The notes below the pieces were generated by a model. It was not told the DNA's origin and searched no databases. It saw only the letters and a program-made list of their open reading frames with translations. From Dysgonomonas sp. UBA5412 (GTDB taxonomy: Bacteria; Bacteroidota; Bacteroidia; Bacteroidales; Dysgonomonadaceae), in NCBI GenBank assembly GCA_002409595.1, contig DHNQ01000016.1, positions 182,246 to 246,245 on the forward strand: a stretch of 64,000 nt of DNA, read 5' to 3'. Of the stretch, positions 8,567 through 16,517 are shown one piece after another; position 1 is the first letter of the stretch, and every line of letters starts with the position of its first letter. The position numbers and the translations under genes were made by a program.

Positions 8567-9175
8567 ATGTCAAATACGAAGAAGGTATTAGCTGTCGCAG
8601 AAACGTCTTACATCATTCGAAAAGGGTTGGTATATGTCTTATCTCAACTGTCGAGTGTGGGAAAGGTGGTGGAACTGAAAGAAATGGAAGACATCAATTA
8701 TCAATTAGACATTCTTTCTCCTGATGCGGTTCTTATCAATCCCATGCTATTGGGGCATACTTCGAAACAGGATATACGTCAACAACTGAATCTGAATAAA
8801 AAAATAGCAATCATAGCTCTTGTATACAATGTGATCGACGAACAGTTTTATAAATCGTATGACGCAGTCATAAAGATCAATGATTCGGAAGCTAAAATAG
8901 AGGAAATATTATTAAACTGCCTCAACAAAGAGCAAAGTAGCCATAGCGAGCAGGAGGAACTGAGCGACAGAGAAAAGGAAATATTGATAAGTGTAGTCAA
9001 GGGACGCAGCAACAAGGAGATTGCAGAACATCATAATATATCTATCCACACAGCGATAACCCACAGACGTAATATAACCCGCAAGCTAAAAGTGCACAGT
9101 ATATCGGGACTAACCATATATGCTATCATCAATAAGCTGGTAGACATATCTGAAATAAAATATCAGGACGAATAA
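8567..9175 (+). CDS. LuxR/NarL-type transcription regulator with degenerate receiver domain
   Basis: A 202-residue NarL-type protein. The C-terminal helix-turn-helix is canonical: LSDREKEILISVVKGRSNKE, then HNISIHTAITHRRNI and RKLKVHS. The N-terminal half folds like a receiver (VLAVAETSYIIRKGLVYVL; DAVLINPMLL; AVIKINDSE), but the phospho-acceptor aspartate is replaced by Asn58 in 'LINP' and the usual acidic pair by 'VAE'. Phosphorylation control is therefore unlikely; the domain may instead bind a ligand or only dimerise. The conserved Lys of the receiver survives in 'VIKIN'. It is followed after 12 bases by a hemerythrin protein, suggesting a joint role in sensing or responding to oxygen, NO or iron stress. 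Confidence 0.9.
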   Translation: MSNTKKVLAVAETSYIIRKGLVYVLSQLSSVGKVVELKEMEDINYQLDILSPDAVLINPMLLGHTSKQDIRQQLNLNKKIAIIALVYNVIDEQFYKSYDAVIKINDSEAKIEEILLNCLNKEQSSHSEQEELSDREKEILISVVKGRSNKEIAEHHNISIHTAITHRRNITRKLKVHSISGLTIYAIINKLVDISEIKYQDE

Positions 9176-9187
9176 AAAAACAACACT

Positions 9188-9892
9188 ATGCAGAATATCA
9201 CTATCATATTTAAGAAATCGATGAAAATGTCAGATCTTATAGATGCTGATTACCGCCTTTTATTGCTACTTAATCGACTGAATATTTCTTTAGGTTTTGG
9301 CGAGAAAAATGTGGATACTGTGTGTAAAGAGAATAATTTTGATACAGACTGCTTTCTGTTTCTTGCAAATTATCAGTCTAACAGGTCTATTGTAAACATA
9401 TACGAAACATTCAAAACGCTACCCCTCCCTCCATTCTTACAATATCTGAAAATGTCGCACAGTTATTTTCTTGAAAAACGATTGCCGAATATTCGTCGAA
9501 AACTGGAAAAGGTATTCGCCTCGGAAGATCAACGTCTGCAAGGTGTGGTTCTTAACTTTTTCGACAATTACATGAAAGAAGTACAAGAACATATGGTGTA
9601 TGAAGACGAAGTTGTGTTTCCGTATGTATATACATTGATAAACGAAGTATCAGACAAAAAATATTCTATTGATATATTCGAAGAACGCCATAATGACATC
9701 GAAGGAAAGATGAATGATCTGAAACAGATATTATTGAAATATGTACCGGGTACAACAGATCAGATGTTGATGATAAATATCTTGATGGAATTATATACTT
9801 CGGAAGAAGAACTTGAGGCACATACGTTTATAGAAGACAGTCTGGTAATTCCACGTGTAAGAGAAATAGAGAAGAATAAGAGAAATAATTGA
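9188..9892 (+). CDS. Hemerythrin-like (HHE) domain protein, RIC/ScdA-related
   Basis: A 234-residue protein. The first 70 residues (DADYRLLLLLNRLNISLGFGEKN and the following segment) resemble the DUF542/ScdA N-terminal region of iron-sulfur repair proteins, but the usual Cys-Cys pair is absent. The rest is a four-helix hemerythrin-type bundle with His/Glu ligands in MSHSYFLE, EHMVYEDEVVFPYV, EERHNDIEGKMND and EEELEAHTFIEDSLVIP. Such di-iron proteins bind O2 or NO or help repair Fe-S clusters. It forms an operon with the degenerate LuxR-type regulator 12 bases upstream, a pairing I recall from other Bacteroidales. Function here is inferred. Confidence 0.85.
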   Translation: MQNITIIFKKSMKMSDLIDADYRLLLLLNRLNISLGFGEKNVDTVCKENNFDTDCFLFLANYQSNRSIVNIYETFKTLPLPPFLQYLKMSHSYFLEKRLPNIRRKLEKVFASEDQRLQGVVLNFFDNYMKEVQEHMVYEDEVVFPYVYTLINEVSDKKYSIDIFEERHNDIEGKMNDLKQILLKYVPGTTDQMLMINILMELYTSEEELEAHTFIEDSLVIPRVREIEKNKRNN

Positions 9893-9899
9893 AAGAGCC

Positions 9900-11399
9900 T
9901 TATTTGCGATCTCCATCCGACTTGCAACCAAACCACGTTTTAAGATCAGCAATATTAAAGATCTTCCTCAGATTATAGTAACCGTATATCAACGATACAA
10001 CCATAAGAATACATTTTAGTATTATGCCCTCTATCGTATCAGCCACATAAGTGGAAACTAGGAATGTAGATATTACAAGTACAAGATTGACAAGGCTCAT
10101 TATTACAACATCTCTGTTCCATCGGAATGCAGATAAGCGAAAAGCTATAATGAATACGACCGGCAGATATACCAAATATGCAATAAAGAATGCAATACCG
10201 GCAGATAGTAAGCCATATATCGGATAGAGAAGATATGCAGACAGCAAATAGACTACATAATACAATCCTTCGGAAAAAAGATAAATAGCACCCTTATTTT
10301 TAGCTAGCATAATGAATGCCATCGGCCAGCTAAGCACTTTGAAGAAAGTACCCAACACCTGCCAACGAAGGATGGAATCGGCAAAGGAAAACTCCGAAGA
10401 ATAAAGAACAGATATTGCTATACTCGAAAACAATATCATGGCTACAATAATAGGAGATGCCACTACAAGCGCAACATAAGTCTGCTCATTCACCAATTCA
10501 CGCACCTTATTTTCATTACCCGCAATGGCCGATAAACGAGGAAAGAAATCTGTTCCCATAGATTGAAGGACAAGACCAAGATATATATTAGTTATTACCC
10601 ACGCCGACTGAAACAAACCTGCGGCCTCAATACCCAAGTTGCGAGTTATAAAAGCTCGGATAACAAAAAGGCTTACTGTACTGATAAAAGCCCCGATAAC
10701 AATATAAATTCCTAATCGAAGCGGTTTCAATCCTGCAAGGAAAGCCTCTTTCCCAATCACCTTCATCCGAGGAATATGCAATTTTCGATAATAGAATTCT
10801 ACACAAAGAAACGATATTAAGAAAGTAAGCAAAAAGGCAAAAACAATCGCCTCCGTTCCAAAAAAGAAATAGATAGGAACAGCAACAACAAGACTAATCA
10901 GACTGGATAATATGTTAGACTTAGCTAAATACGAAACTCGCCTCATCCCTTGCAGCAATGTAGAACGTCCCGCTGTCAATATGGCTAAGAATACACAAAC
11001 AGAAAGTATTGCAAAAGCCAACGTATATCGGTCATTTCCAAATGCCCATATACTGATAGGATAGCAAAATACGATGCAAAGAAATAACCCGATCAGAGCC
11101 GTAGATAAGAACCATAGATTATATCGGTTTACTGTTTTGTGAAGCAATGTCTCATCACCTGTACTGTTTATCTCGGCAACCTCTCTCACTCCGGCCGTAT
11201 CTATACCCAGTCCGGCTGCCGAACGGATCATATTTATAACAGAATAATATATCCCTATAATACCCACTCCGGTTGTACCCAATAGCATAGCAACAATCTT
11301 GGTACGGATAATACCAATAAGTATTACCATCAGTTGCGACCCTCCAAAAATAGTTGTCGATTTCAATATTTGGCTATATGACTGATTTTTCTTTTTCAA
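9900..11399 (-). CDS. Polysaccharide/O-antigen flippase (Wzx-like, MOP superfamily)
   Basis: A 499-residue integral membrane protein with about 12-14 hydrophobic segments. It begins KSTTIFGGSQLMVILIGIIR and continues TKIVAMLLGTTGVGIIGIYY, the typical opening of O-antigen translocases (WzxE-like). The role would be to flip undecaprenyl-diphosphate-linked glycans across the inner membrane. It stands alone here with no glycosyltransferase neighbours, so its substrate may be the product of genes elsewhere, for example a pathway begun by the phosphotransferase at 28.4-29.8 kb. It converges on the hemerythrin gene with 7 bases between them. The 228 bases upstream, before tatA, hold no gene I can recognise. 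Confidence 0.85.
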   Translation of the reverse strand: MKKKNQSYSQILKSTTIFGGSQLMVILIGIIRTKIVAMLLGTTGVGIIGIYYSVINMIRSAAGLGIDTAGVREVAEINSTGDETLLHKTVNRYNLWFLSTALIGLFLCIVFCYPISIWAFGNDRYTLAFAILSVCVFLAILTAGRSTLLQGMRRVSYLAKSNILSSLISLVVAVPIYFFFGTEAIVFAFLLTFLISFLCVEFYYRKLHIPRMKVIGKEAFLAGLKPLRLGIYIVIGAFISTVSLFVIRAFITRNLGIEAAGLFQSAWVITNIYLGLVLQSMGTDFFPRLSAIAGNENKVRELVNEQTYVALVVASPIIVAMILFSSIAISVLYSSEFSFADSILRWQVLGTFFKVLSWPMAFIMLAKNKGAIYLFSEGLYYVVYLLSAYLLYPIYGLLSAGIAFFIAYLVYLPVVFIIAFRLSAFRWNRDVVIMSLVNLVLVISTFLVSTYVADTIEGIILKCILMVVSLIYGYYNLRKIFNIADLKTWFGCKSDGDRK

Positions 11400-11627
11400 A
11401 GCTTTTTATGCTGTATCTCAGTGATGAATGGCTTTATTCCAATGCAAATCTATTATTTTTTATTCACTAATGGTGTGTTAAACAAGTGATGTACCACAAT
11501 TTCTTTCCATTTTAACCCTTCAGAAAACACAGAACATAAAAAATGTAAAAAAGTAGCCGGAATTATTTTATTCTGATTACTTTAGCAAAGTAAAATAAAT
11601 GCATAATCTTTTTTAATATTAAGCCAG

Positions 11628-11822
11628 ATGAACACACTACTATTTTTAGGAAATTTAGGTACCGGAGAAATAATTATCATTGCCATAGTCGTTTTATTAT
11701 TATTCGGAGGAAAGAAAATCCCTGAACTAATGAAAGGTATAGGAAAAGGAGTTAAAAACTTCAAAGACGGAGTTAATGGTCTTGAGGATGATATAAACGG
11801 TACAGAAAAAATAGATAAATAG
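11628..11822 (+). CDS. tatA: Sec-independent protein translocase subunit TatA
   Basis: A 64-residue protein with the TatA plan: a short N-terminus (MNTLLFLGNLG), one transmembrane helix (EIIIIAIVVLLLFGGKKIPE) ending in the F-G-x-K-K-(I/L)-P-E hinge, an amphipathic helix (LMKGIGKGVKNFKDGV) and a charged tail. It would form the pore-like component that exports folded twin-arginine proteins. TatC is not adjacent, so the system is completed elsewhere. A terminator follows, making it a single-gene unit. Confidence 0.95.
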   Translation: MNTLLFLGNLGTGEIIIIAIVVLLLFGGKKIPELMKGIGKGVKNFKDGVNGLEDDINGTEKIDK

Positions 11823-11859
11823 AATCTAATCTTTCTTCGAGACGGATAGACGGACATAC

Positions 11860-11897
11860 AAAACTCAGGCTGATACAGTCTGAGTTTTGCTTTTTTA
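11860..11897 (+). terminator. Terminator of tatA
   Basis: Arms AAAACTCAG (11860-11868) and CTGAGTTTT (11880-11888) form a hairpin, followed by GCTTTTTT. It separates tatA from the downstream HAD gene, which starts 35 bases later. Confidence 0.85.
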
Positions 11898-11931
11898 AAC
11901 AAAAGACATAAAAACTCTGTTATAAAAAACG

Positions 11932-12354
11932 ATGGATATATGTATAGATTTTGACGGCACATGTGTGTCGCACGAATTTCCTGCCATAGGAAAAGATATT
12001 GGTGCAGTACCCGTATTGAAAGAGCTTACAGACAAAGGGCACAATCTGATATTGTTTACAATGCGCAGCGATCGCAAGAAGAAAAAGAAAGTAGACGGAC
12101 AAGAAATTGTAGTAGAAGAAAACGTATTGTCGGAAGCCGTTCAATGGTTTGCCGAGAATGAAATACCATTGTACGGAATACAGAAAAATCCGAAACAACG
12201 ATTCTGGACATCTTCGCCAAAAGCATACGGACATCTGTATATAGACGATGCTAATCTAGGCTGCCCTCTTATAACGGACGATCCCGAAACGGACAGATCT
12301 TATGCAAACTGGACGAAGATAAGAGAAATACTCACAGAAAAAGGAATTTTATAA
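11932..12354 (+). CDS. Small HAD-superfamily hydrolase, BT0820-like
   Basis: A 140-residue protein opening with CIDFDGTCVSHEFP, the DxDGT nucleophile motif of HAD phosphatases. LILFTMRS supplies the motif II Ser/Thr and GHLYIDDANLG the motif IV acidic pair. There is no large cap domain, which suits a small or protein-bound phosphate substrate, but the substrate is unknown. It resembles the structurally solved Bacteroides protein BT0820, from memory. A hydroxyacid dehydrogenase gene follows 11 bases later on the same strand, so the two are probably co-transcribed. Confidence 0.85.
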   Translation: MDICIDFDGTCVSHEFPAIGKDIGAVPVLKELTDKGHNLILFTMRSDRKKKKKVDGQEIVVEENVLSEAVQWFAENEIPLYGIQKNPKQRFWTSSPKAYGHLYIDDANLGCPLITDDPETDRSYANWTKIREILTEKGIL

Positions 12355-12365
12355 AACATACAGTA

Positions 12366-13316
12366 ATGAAAAAAATATTGATGGGATACGATTTTCTAAG
12401 AGAAGGATTTGCTCCGCTCGAAGGTAAGTTTGAAATAATATATCCCGACAAACAATTGTTTACCAAACAAGAAATAATAGAACGCGTAAAAGACGCAGAC
12501 GTATTAGTCCCTAATTTTTCGTTTCAGACGGATGCCGAAATAATTGATGCCGGAAAAAACCTCCAATTAATCGCCAATTTCGGGGTTGGATACAACAATA
12601 TAGATGTAGCATATTCTACATCGAAAGGTATCACCGTCACCAATACTCCGTCCGCAGTATTAGAACCGACTGCCGAACTTTGTTTTGCTCTCATTTTGGC
12701 TACAGCAAGAAAAGTAGCATACTACAATCACGAACTTCATAACGGGAAGCGACTGGACTGGAGTCTGTTCGGCGATCTGGGTATGCCCGTTTACGGACAG
12801 ACTTTAGGTATATACGGAATGGGGCGTATCGGTCAGTCCATAGCGCGCAGAGCCGTAGCATCGGGAATGAAAATTATTTATCATAACAGAAGACCGTTAG
12901 ACAAAGAGATAGAAAGCAGATATAATGCTACTTATGTAGATTTTGAAACATTACTTAAAGAATCGGATTTCTTATCACTGAATGCTCCGGCAAGCAAAGA
13001 GACTTTTCATCTGATAGGAGAGAAAGAACTGAGAGCGATGAAGAAAACTGCCATCCTGATCAATACTGCACGAGGACAACTGGTAGATACTCAAGCCTTG
13101 GTAAAGGCTTTGAAAGACAAAGATATTTATGCAGCAGGCTTAGATGTTTTTGAAAATGAGCCAAAGATACCCGAAGAGCTTATCGGATTGGATAATGTAG
13201 TGCTTTGCCCTCATGCCGGAACAAAAACATACGCTGCACGTATAGACATGGAACACGAAGTGGCAAAAAACATAATTAACTTTTTCGAAAAAGGAGAAAT
13301 AGATAAGGTGAATTAA
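12366..13316 (+). CDS. D-isomer-specific 2-hydroxyacid dehydrogenase
   Basis: A 316-residue NAD(P)-dependent dehydrogenase of the GyaR/PdxB superfamily. The Rossmann motif is LGIYGMGRIGQSIARRA near residue 145. The catalytic triad can be read as Arg in INTARGQLVD, Glu in LDVFENEP and His in LCPHAGTKT. The family reduces 2-keto acids to D-2-hydroxy acids or the reverse; this member could act on glyoxylate, hydroxypyruvate or another small keto acid and cannot be assigned from sequence. Its last codons and stop lie in a hairpin shared with the converging phosphatase gene. Confidence 0.93.
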   Translation: MKKILMGYDFLREGFAPLEGKFEIIYPDKQLFTKQEIIERVKDADVLVPNFSFQTDAEIIDAGKNLQLIANFGVGYNNIDVAYSTSKGITVTNTPSAVLEPTAELCFALILATARKVAYYNHELHNGKRLDWSLFGDLGMPVYGQTLGIYGMGRIGQSIARRAVASGMKIIYHNRRPLDKEIESRYNATYVDFETLLKESDFLSLNAPASKETFHLIGEKELRAMKKTAILINTARGQLVDTQALVKALKDKDIYAAGLDVFENEPKIPEELIGLDNVVLCPHAGTKTYAARIDMEHEVAKNIINFFEKGEIDKVN

Positions 13317-13331
13317 ATTATAATTCACCTT
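13305..13331. terminator. Hairpin containing both stop codons of a convergent gene pair
   Basis: Arms AAGGTGAATTA (13305-13315) and TAATTCACCTT (13321-13331) with a 5-base loop. The plus-strand stop TAA (13314-13316) and the minus-strand stop TAA (13318-13320) fall inside the structure. CTTTT follows on the plus strand. It probably acts as a compact bidirectional terminator. Confidence 0.7.
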
Positions 13332-13797
13332 CTTTTATCTTCTCCAACAGTCCTGCACAAGCATCTTCGAGCAGGTCGAGTACTAACTCAAACCCGTCAG
13401 CACCTGAATAGTATGGATCGGGTACATGGTCGTGTACATATTTTTTCGAAAAATCGACCATCCGATAGACTTTTTTCTGCGAATCCAGATCGGGAGCCAG
13501 ACGCATAATATTATGGTAATTGCTATCGTCCATTGCCAGAATAATATCAAAATTATAAAAATCATCGGCAATGAATTTTCTCGACAATGAATCGAACTTA
13601 TACCCTCTGCGGCTTCCATGCTGTCGCATTCTGGGGTCAGGTAATTCTCCGTCATGGTAACCCGACGTTCCGGCAGAATCTACCGTAATTTTATCCGACA
13701 AGCCCTCTTGTATTACCATATCTTTAAATATACCTTCTCCGGCAGGAGAACGGCATATATTCCCTAAGCAGACAAATAATACTTTATAATCTTTCAT
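13318..13797 (-). CDS. Low-molecular-weight protein-tyrosine phosphatase
   Basis: A 159-residue enzyme of the Wzb/Etp/PtpA family. The P-loop VCLGNICRSP (Cys10 to Arg16) lies at the N-terminus, and the general acid Asp is in HVPDPYYSG near residue 122. Full length for the family. Relatives remove phosphate from bacterial tyrosine kinases controlling polysaccharide export, or from other tyrosine or arginine phosphoproteins. No tyrosine kinase gene is in the window. A good promoter lies upstream on the minus strand. Confidence 0.95.
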   Translation of the reverse strand: MKDYKVLFVCLGNICRSPAGEGIFKDMVIQEGLSDKITVDSAGTSGYHDGELPDPRMRQHGSRRGYKFDSLSRKFIADDFYNFDIILAMDDSNYHNIMRLAPDLDSQKKVYRMVDFSKKYVHDHVPDPYYSGADGFELVLDLLEDACAGLLEKIKEGEL

Positions 13798-13820
13798 TCC
13801 TTTTTTCTTTTGATGAAAAG

Positions 13821-13850
13821 CAAAGATACAAATTACTTATTTCTATCAAA
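13821..13850 (-). promoter_or_regulatory. Promoter of the low-molecular-weight phosphatase gene
   Basis: Minus strand: TTTG (13850-13847), 18 bases, then TATCTTTG (13828-13821), an exact -7 consensus. It ends 24 bases before the start codon at 13797. Confidence 0.65.
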
Positions 13851-13928
13851 ATAACTACAAATACCCGATCTATTTATCTATACCGAATGGAGTATCAGAA
13901 ACAGTCTAGCACGAGAGAAGAAGCAATA

Positions 13929-13977
13929 TGAAAAAAGGGGTAAAAAGTGTACAAGTTTGTCAGTTTTTAGTTAAAAT
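13929..13977 (+). repeat. Copy 1 of a 49-bp two-copy intergenic element
   Basis: The element reads TGAAAAAA, six variable bases, AAAAGTGTACAAGTTTGT, five variable bases, TTTAGTTAAAAT. The second copy is at 44790-44838 on the same strand, with identical spacing and 32 of 35 bases identical over the main part. Here it lies upstream of the promoter of the NMO/FabK-like gene. Function is unknown; a regulator binding site or a dispersed repeat are possible. Confidence 0.75.
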
Positions 13978-14010
13978 AAAAGATTATAAAAGCTCGTCAC
14001 AGAATCTTAT

Positions 14011-14042
14011 TTTCTTTATAAGCCAATAATTAATTAAATTTG
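14011..14042 (+). promoter_or_regulatory. Promoter of the NMO/FabK-like gene
   Basis: TTTC at 14011-14014 and TAAATTTG at 14035-14042 are 20 bases apart; the -7 box is exact. The start codon follows 29 bases later. The 49-bp repeated element ends 33 bases upstream of the -33 box. Confidence 0.6.
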
Positions 14043-14071
14043 TATTTTACCAACTCAAAAAAATATAAACA

Positions 14072-15025
14072 ATGACTAACAGAATAACTTCTCTATTTGG
14101 AATAAAATATCCTATCATATCAGGAGGAATGGTGTGGTGTAGCGGCTGGAGGCTAGCCTCTGCGGTAAGTAATGCAGGAGGCCTGGGACTGATCGGCGCA
14201 GGGTCGATGCACCCTGATACTTTGCGTGAACACATACAAAAATGCAAAGCTGCCACAAATAAGCCGTTCGGTGTGAATGTGCCACTGATGTATCTGGAGA
14301 TAGAAACGATAATGGATATTATTATTTCGGAAGGAGTAAAAATTGTATTCACTTCGGCTGGAAATCCAAAACTTTGGACTAAGAAGTTGCAAGATAACGG
14401 AATCATAGTAGCCCATGTTGTTTCCAGCTCCAAATTTGCCGTAAAATGTCAGGAAGCAGGAGTAGACGCTGTGGTTGCCGAAGGCTTTGAAGCAGGTGGG
14501 CACAACGGACGTGAGGAAACTTCGACAATGGTATTAATACCTCAGGTGAGAAAGAGCATACACATACCTCTTATTGCTGCCGGAGGAATAGCTACGGGCA
14601 ATGGTATGTTAGCAGCCTTTGCTCTGGGTGCAGAAGGCATACAGATGGGAACACGCTTTGCTCTGACTCAGGAAAGTTCTGCCGCTCAGGAATTTAAAGA
14701 GTTGTGCATCGGGCTAAAAGAGGGTGACACTATCCTTTCTTTGAAAAAACTAAGCCCTACCCGACTCGTAAAAAATGATTTTTACAACGCGGTGCAGGAA
14801 GCAGAAGACAAGGGTGCATCTGCTGACGAAATAAGGGCTTTGCTGGGACGAGGACGTTCTAAAAAGGGAATATTTGAAGGCGACTTGTCAGATGGAGAAT
14901 TAGAGATCGGGCAGATCAGTTCACTCATAGACAGCCTTCCGAATGCAGAGACAGTTGTAAATGAAGTTATATCCGAATACAATATCAAAGTAGAAGATAT
15001 TATAAGCGGCGATTTCAAGTTCTAA
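14072..15025 (+). CDS. Nitronate monooxygenase / FabK-like FMN enzyme
   Basis: A 317-residue FMN-dependent TIM-barrel protein of the NMO/2-nitropropane dioxygenase family. Family marks are PIISGGMVWCSG at the start, the His-containing AEGFEAGGHNGREE, the phosphate-binding LIAAGGIATGNGM and ALGAEGIQMGTRFALT. These are shared by nitronate monooxygenases and by FabK, the flavin enoyl-ACP reductase, so either detoxification of nitronates or fatty-acid elongation is possible. No other fab genes are close by. It is followed after 27 bases by an MltF-like gene and may be co-transcribed with it. The 49-bp repeated element upstream suggests specific regulation. Confidence 0.85.
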   Translation: MTNRITSLFGIKYPIISGGMVWCSGWRLASAVSNAGGLGLIGAGSMHPDTLREHIQKCKAATNKPFGVNVPLMYLEIETIMDIIISEGVKIVFTSAGNPKLWTKKLQDNGIIVAHVVSSSKFAVKCQEAGVDAVVAEGFEAGGHNGREETSTMVLIPQVRKSIHIPLIAAGGIATGNGMLAAFALGAEGIQMGTRFALTQESSAAQEFKELCIGLKEGDTILSLKKLSPTRLVKNDFYNAVQEAEDKGASADEIRALLGRGRSKKGIFEGDLSDGELEIGQISSLIDSLPNAETVVNEVISEYNIKVEDIISGDFKF

Positions 15026-15052
15026 AGATATAATTTATCCCAAGCTATACCT

Positions 15053-16438
15053 ATGAGGGTGATTCTATTCTGTTTATCTCTTTTCATTTGTTCCTTTTTT
15101 CTCTCATGCAAGAAGAAGACAGAACAATCGGTTTATGATTTCGAACAGATCAAAGAAAAAGGAGAACTGACTATAATCACCCTCAATAGTTCCACATCCT
15201 ATTTCATATATAAGGAGGAACCAATGGGCTATGACTACGATCTGGCTCAGGATTTTTGTAATCATTACGGCTTAAAGCTCAATGTGAAAATTGCCGAAAA
15301 TGTACACAAACTGATCGAAATGCTCAACAATGGCGAAGGCGATCTTGTGGCATTCTCCGTACCGGTACAAAATGAGATGAAAGAAAGCCTCACATATTGC
15401 GGGCTGCAACAAATCACACATCAGGTACTCGTTCAGAGAGCAAATAAAGGCGACACAATAGTCAGAGATGTTACCGAACTTCTTGGGAAGGAAGTATATG
15501 TTGAGAAAGGTACTAAATACCATCAGCGGTTGCAAAACCTCGATTCGGAACTCGGCGGTGGAATTAAGATACATGCTGTGAGTGAAGACACGATAACAAG
15601 TGAAGATTTGATAGAAATGGTTGCTATGGAGAGAATAAAGTACACCATAGCCGACGAATATATTGCCAAGCTGAACAAAACATATTACCGAAATATAGAC
15701 ATCTCTTTACAGATGAGTTTCGACCAACGATCGTCGTGGGTTGTACGAAAAGACAGTCCATTATTGGCAAAGGCTTTAGACGACTGGTTTAAAGAAAATG
15801 ACAACACTCCGGTTTATAGAGGGATAACAAAGAAGTACTTCGAACTCAGCAAACAGCCTTTCGAGGGTGATTATGAAACACCTCGAAACCTACCTAAAGG
15901 AGCAGTTTCTATATACGACGATCTCTTTAAGAAGCATGCAAAAGGGACTAAATACGATTGGTGTTTTCTGGCGGCTATATGCTACCATGAATCGCGATTT
16001 AAGAACAACCTCACTTCGTGGGCTGGGGCAGCAGGCATCATGGGACTTATGCCACGTACAGCAGCTTCACTGGGTTTGACAAGTAAAGACCGAATGAATC
16101 CCGACTTGAGCATAGGGGCAGCCGTAGAGTTGCTCGACCGCTTGGATAAGATATTTAGAAAGATAGAGAATATACAAGAGCGTGAAAAGTTTATTCTGGC
16201 TGCATATAATGCGGGGAACGGACATATAAACGATGCTCAGGCTCTTGCTCACAAATATGGAGCAAATCCTTTTCTGTGGGAAGATAATGTAAAGAAGTAT
16301 CTTGAACTAAAGGCAAACCCCGAATATTATAACGATCCTGTATGCCGAAGCGGCTATTTCAGAGGAGGACAGACTATAAGGTATGTAGATGACGTACTAT
16401 CTACCATCAACAAGTTTCAGGATATAGGCAAGAAATAA
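15053..16438 (+). CDS. MltF-like membrane-bound lytic transglycosylase
   Basis: A 461-residue lipoprotein with signal peptide and lipobox ending at Cys19 (FFLSCKKK). Residues 35-270 form a periplasmic solute-binding (SBP_bac_3) domain starting at EKGELTIITLNSS. Residues 290-450 form the SLT domain, with catalytic Glu in AICYHESRFKNN and the motifs AGAAGIMGLMPRTA and LAAYNAGNGHINDA. This matches MltF, which cleaves peptidoglycan to 1,6-anhydromuropeptides and is regulated by ligand binding to the N-terminal domain. The positively charged KKK after the cysteine does not look like a surface export signal, so retention in the periplasm is likely. Confidence 0.93.
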   Translation: MRVILFCLSLFICSFFLSCKKKTEQSVYDFEQIKEKGELTIITLNSSTSYFIYKEEPMGYDYDLAQDFCNHYGLKLNVKIAENVHKLIEMLNNGEGDLVAFSVPVQNEMKESLTYCGLQQITHQVLVQRANKGDTIVRDVTELLGKEVYVEKGTKYHQRLQNLDSELGGGIKIHAVSEDTITSEDLIEMVAMERIKYTIADEYIAKLNKTYYRNIDISLQMSFDQRSSWVVRKDSPLLAKALDDWFKENDNTPVYRGITKKYFELSKQPFEGDYETPRNLPKGAVSIYDDLFKKHAKGTKYDWCFLAAICYHESRFKNNLTSWAGAAGIMGLMPRTAASLGLTSKDRMNPDLSIGAAVELLDRLDKIFRKIENIQEREKFILAAYNAGNGHINDAQALAHKYGANPFLWEDNVKKYLELKANPEYYNDPVCRSGYFRGGQTIRYVDDVLSTINKFQDIGKK

Positions 16439-16469
16439 TCAAACAACCAATAAAGCTTATATAAAAAAT

Positions 16470-16500
16470 AAGGGTAGCCTCTCGAAAAAGGCTACCCTTA
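16470..16500. terminator. Bidirectional terminator between mltF-like gene and pnp
   Basis: Arms AAGGGTAGCCT and GGCTACCCTT flank a short A-rich loop between the two converging genes. Only short T or A runs flank it, so efficiency is uncertain. Confidence 0.75.
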
Positions 16501-16517
16501 TTAAATATAGTAACAGA

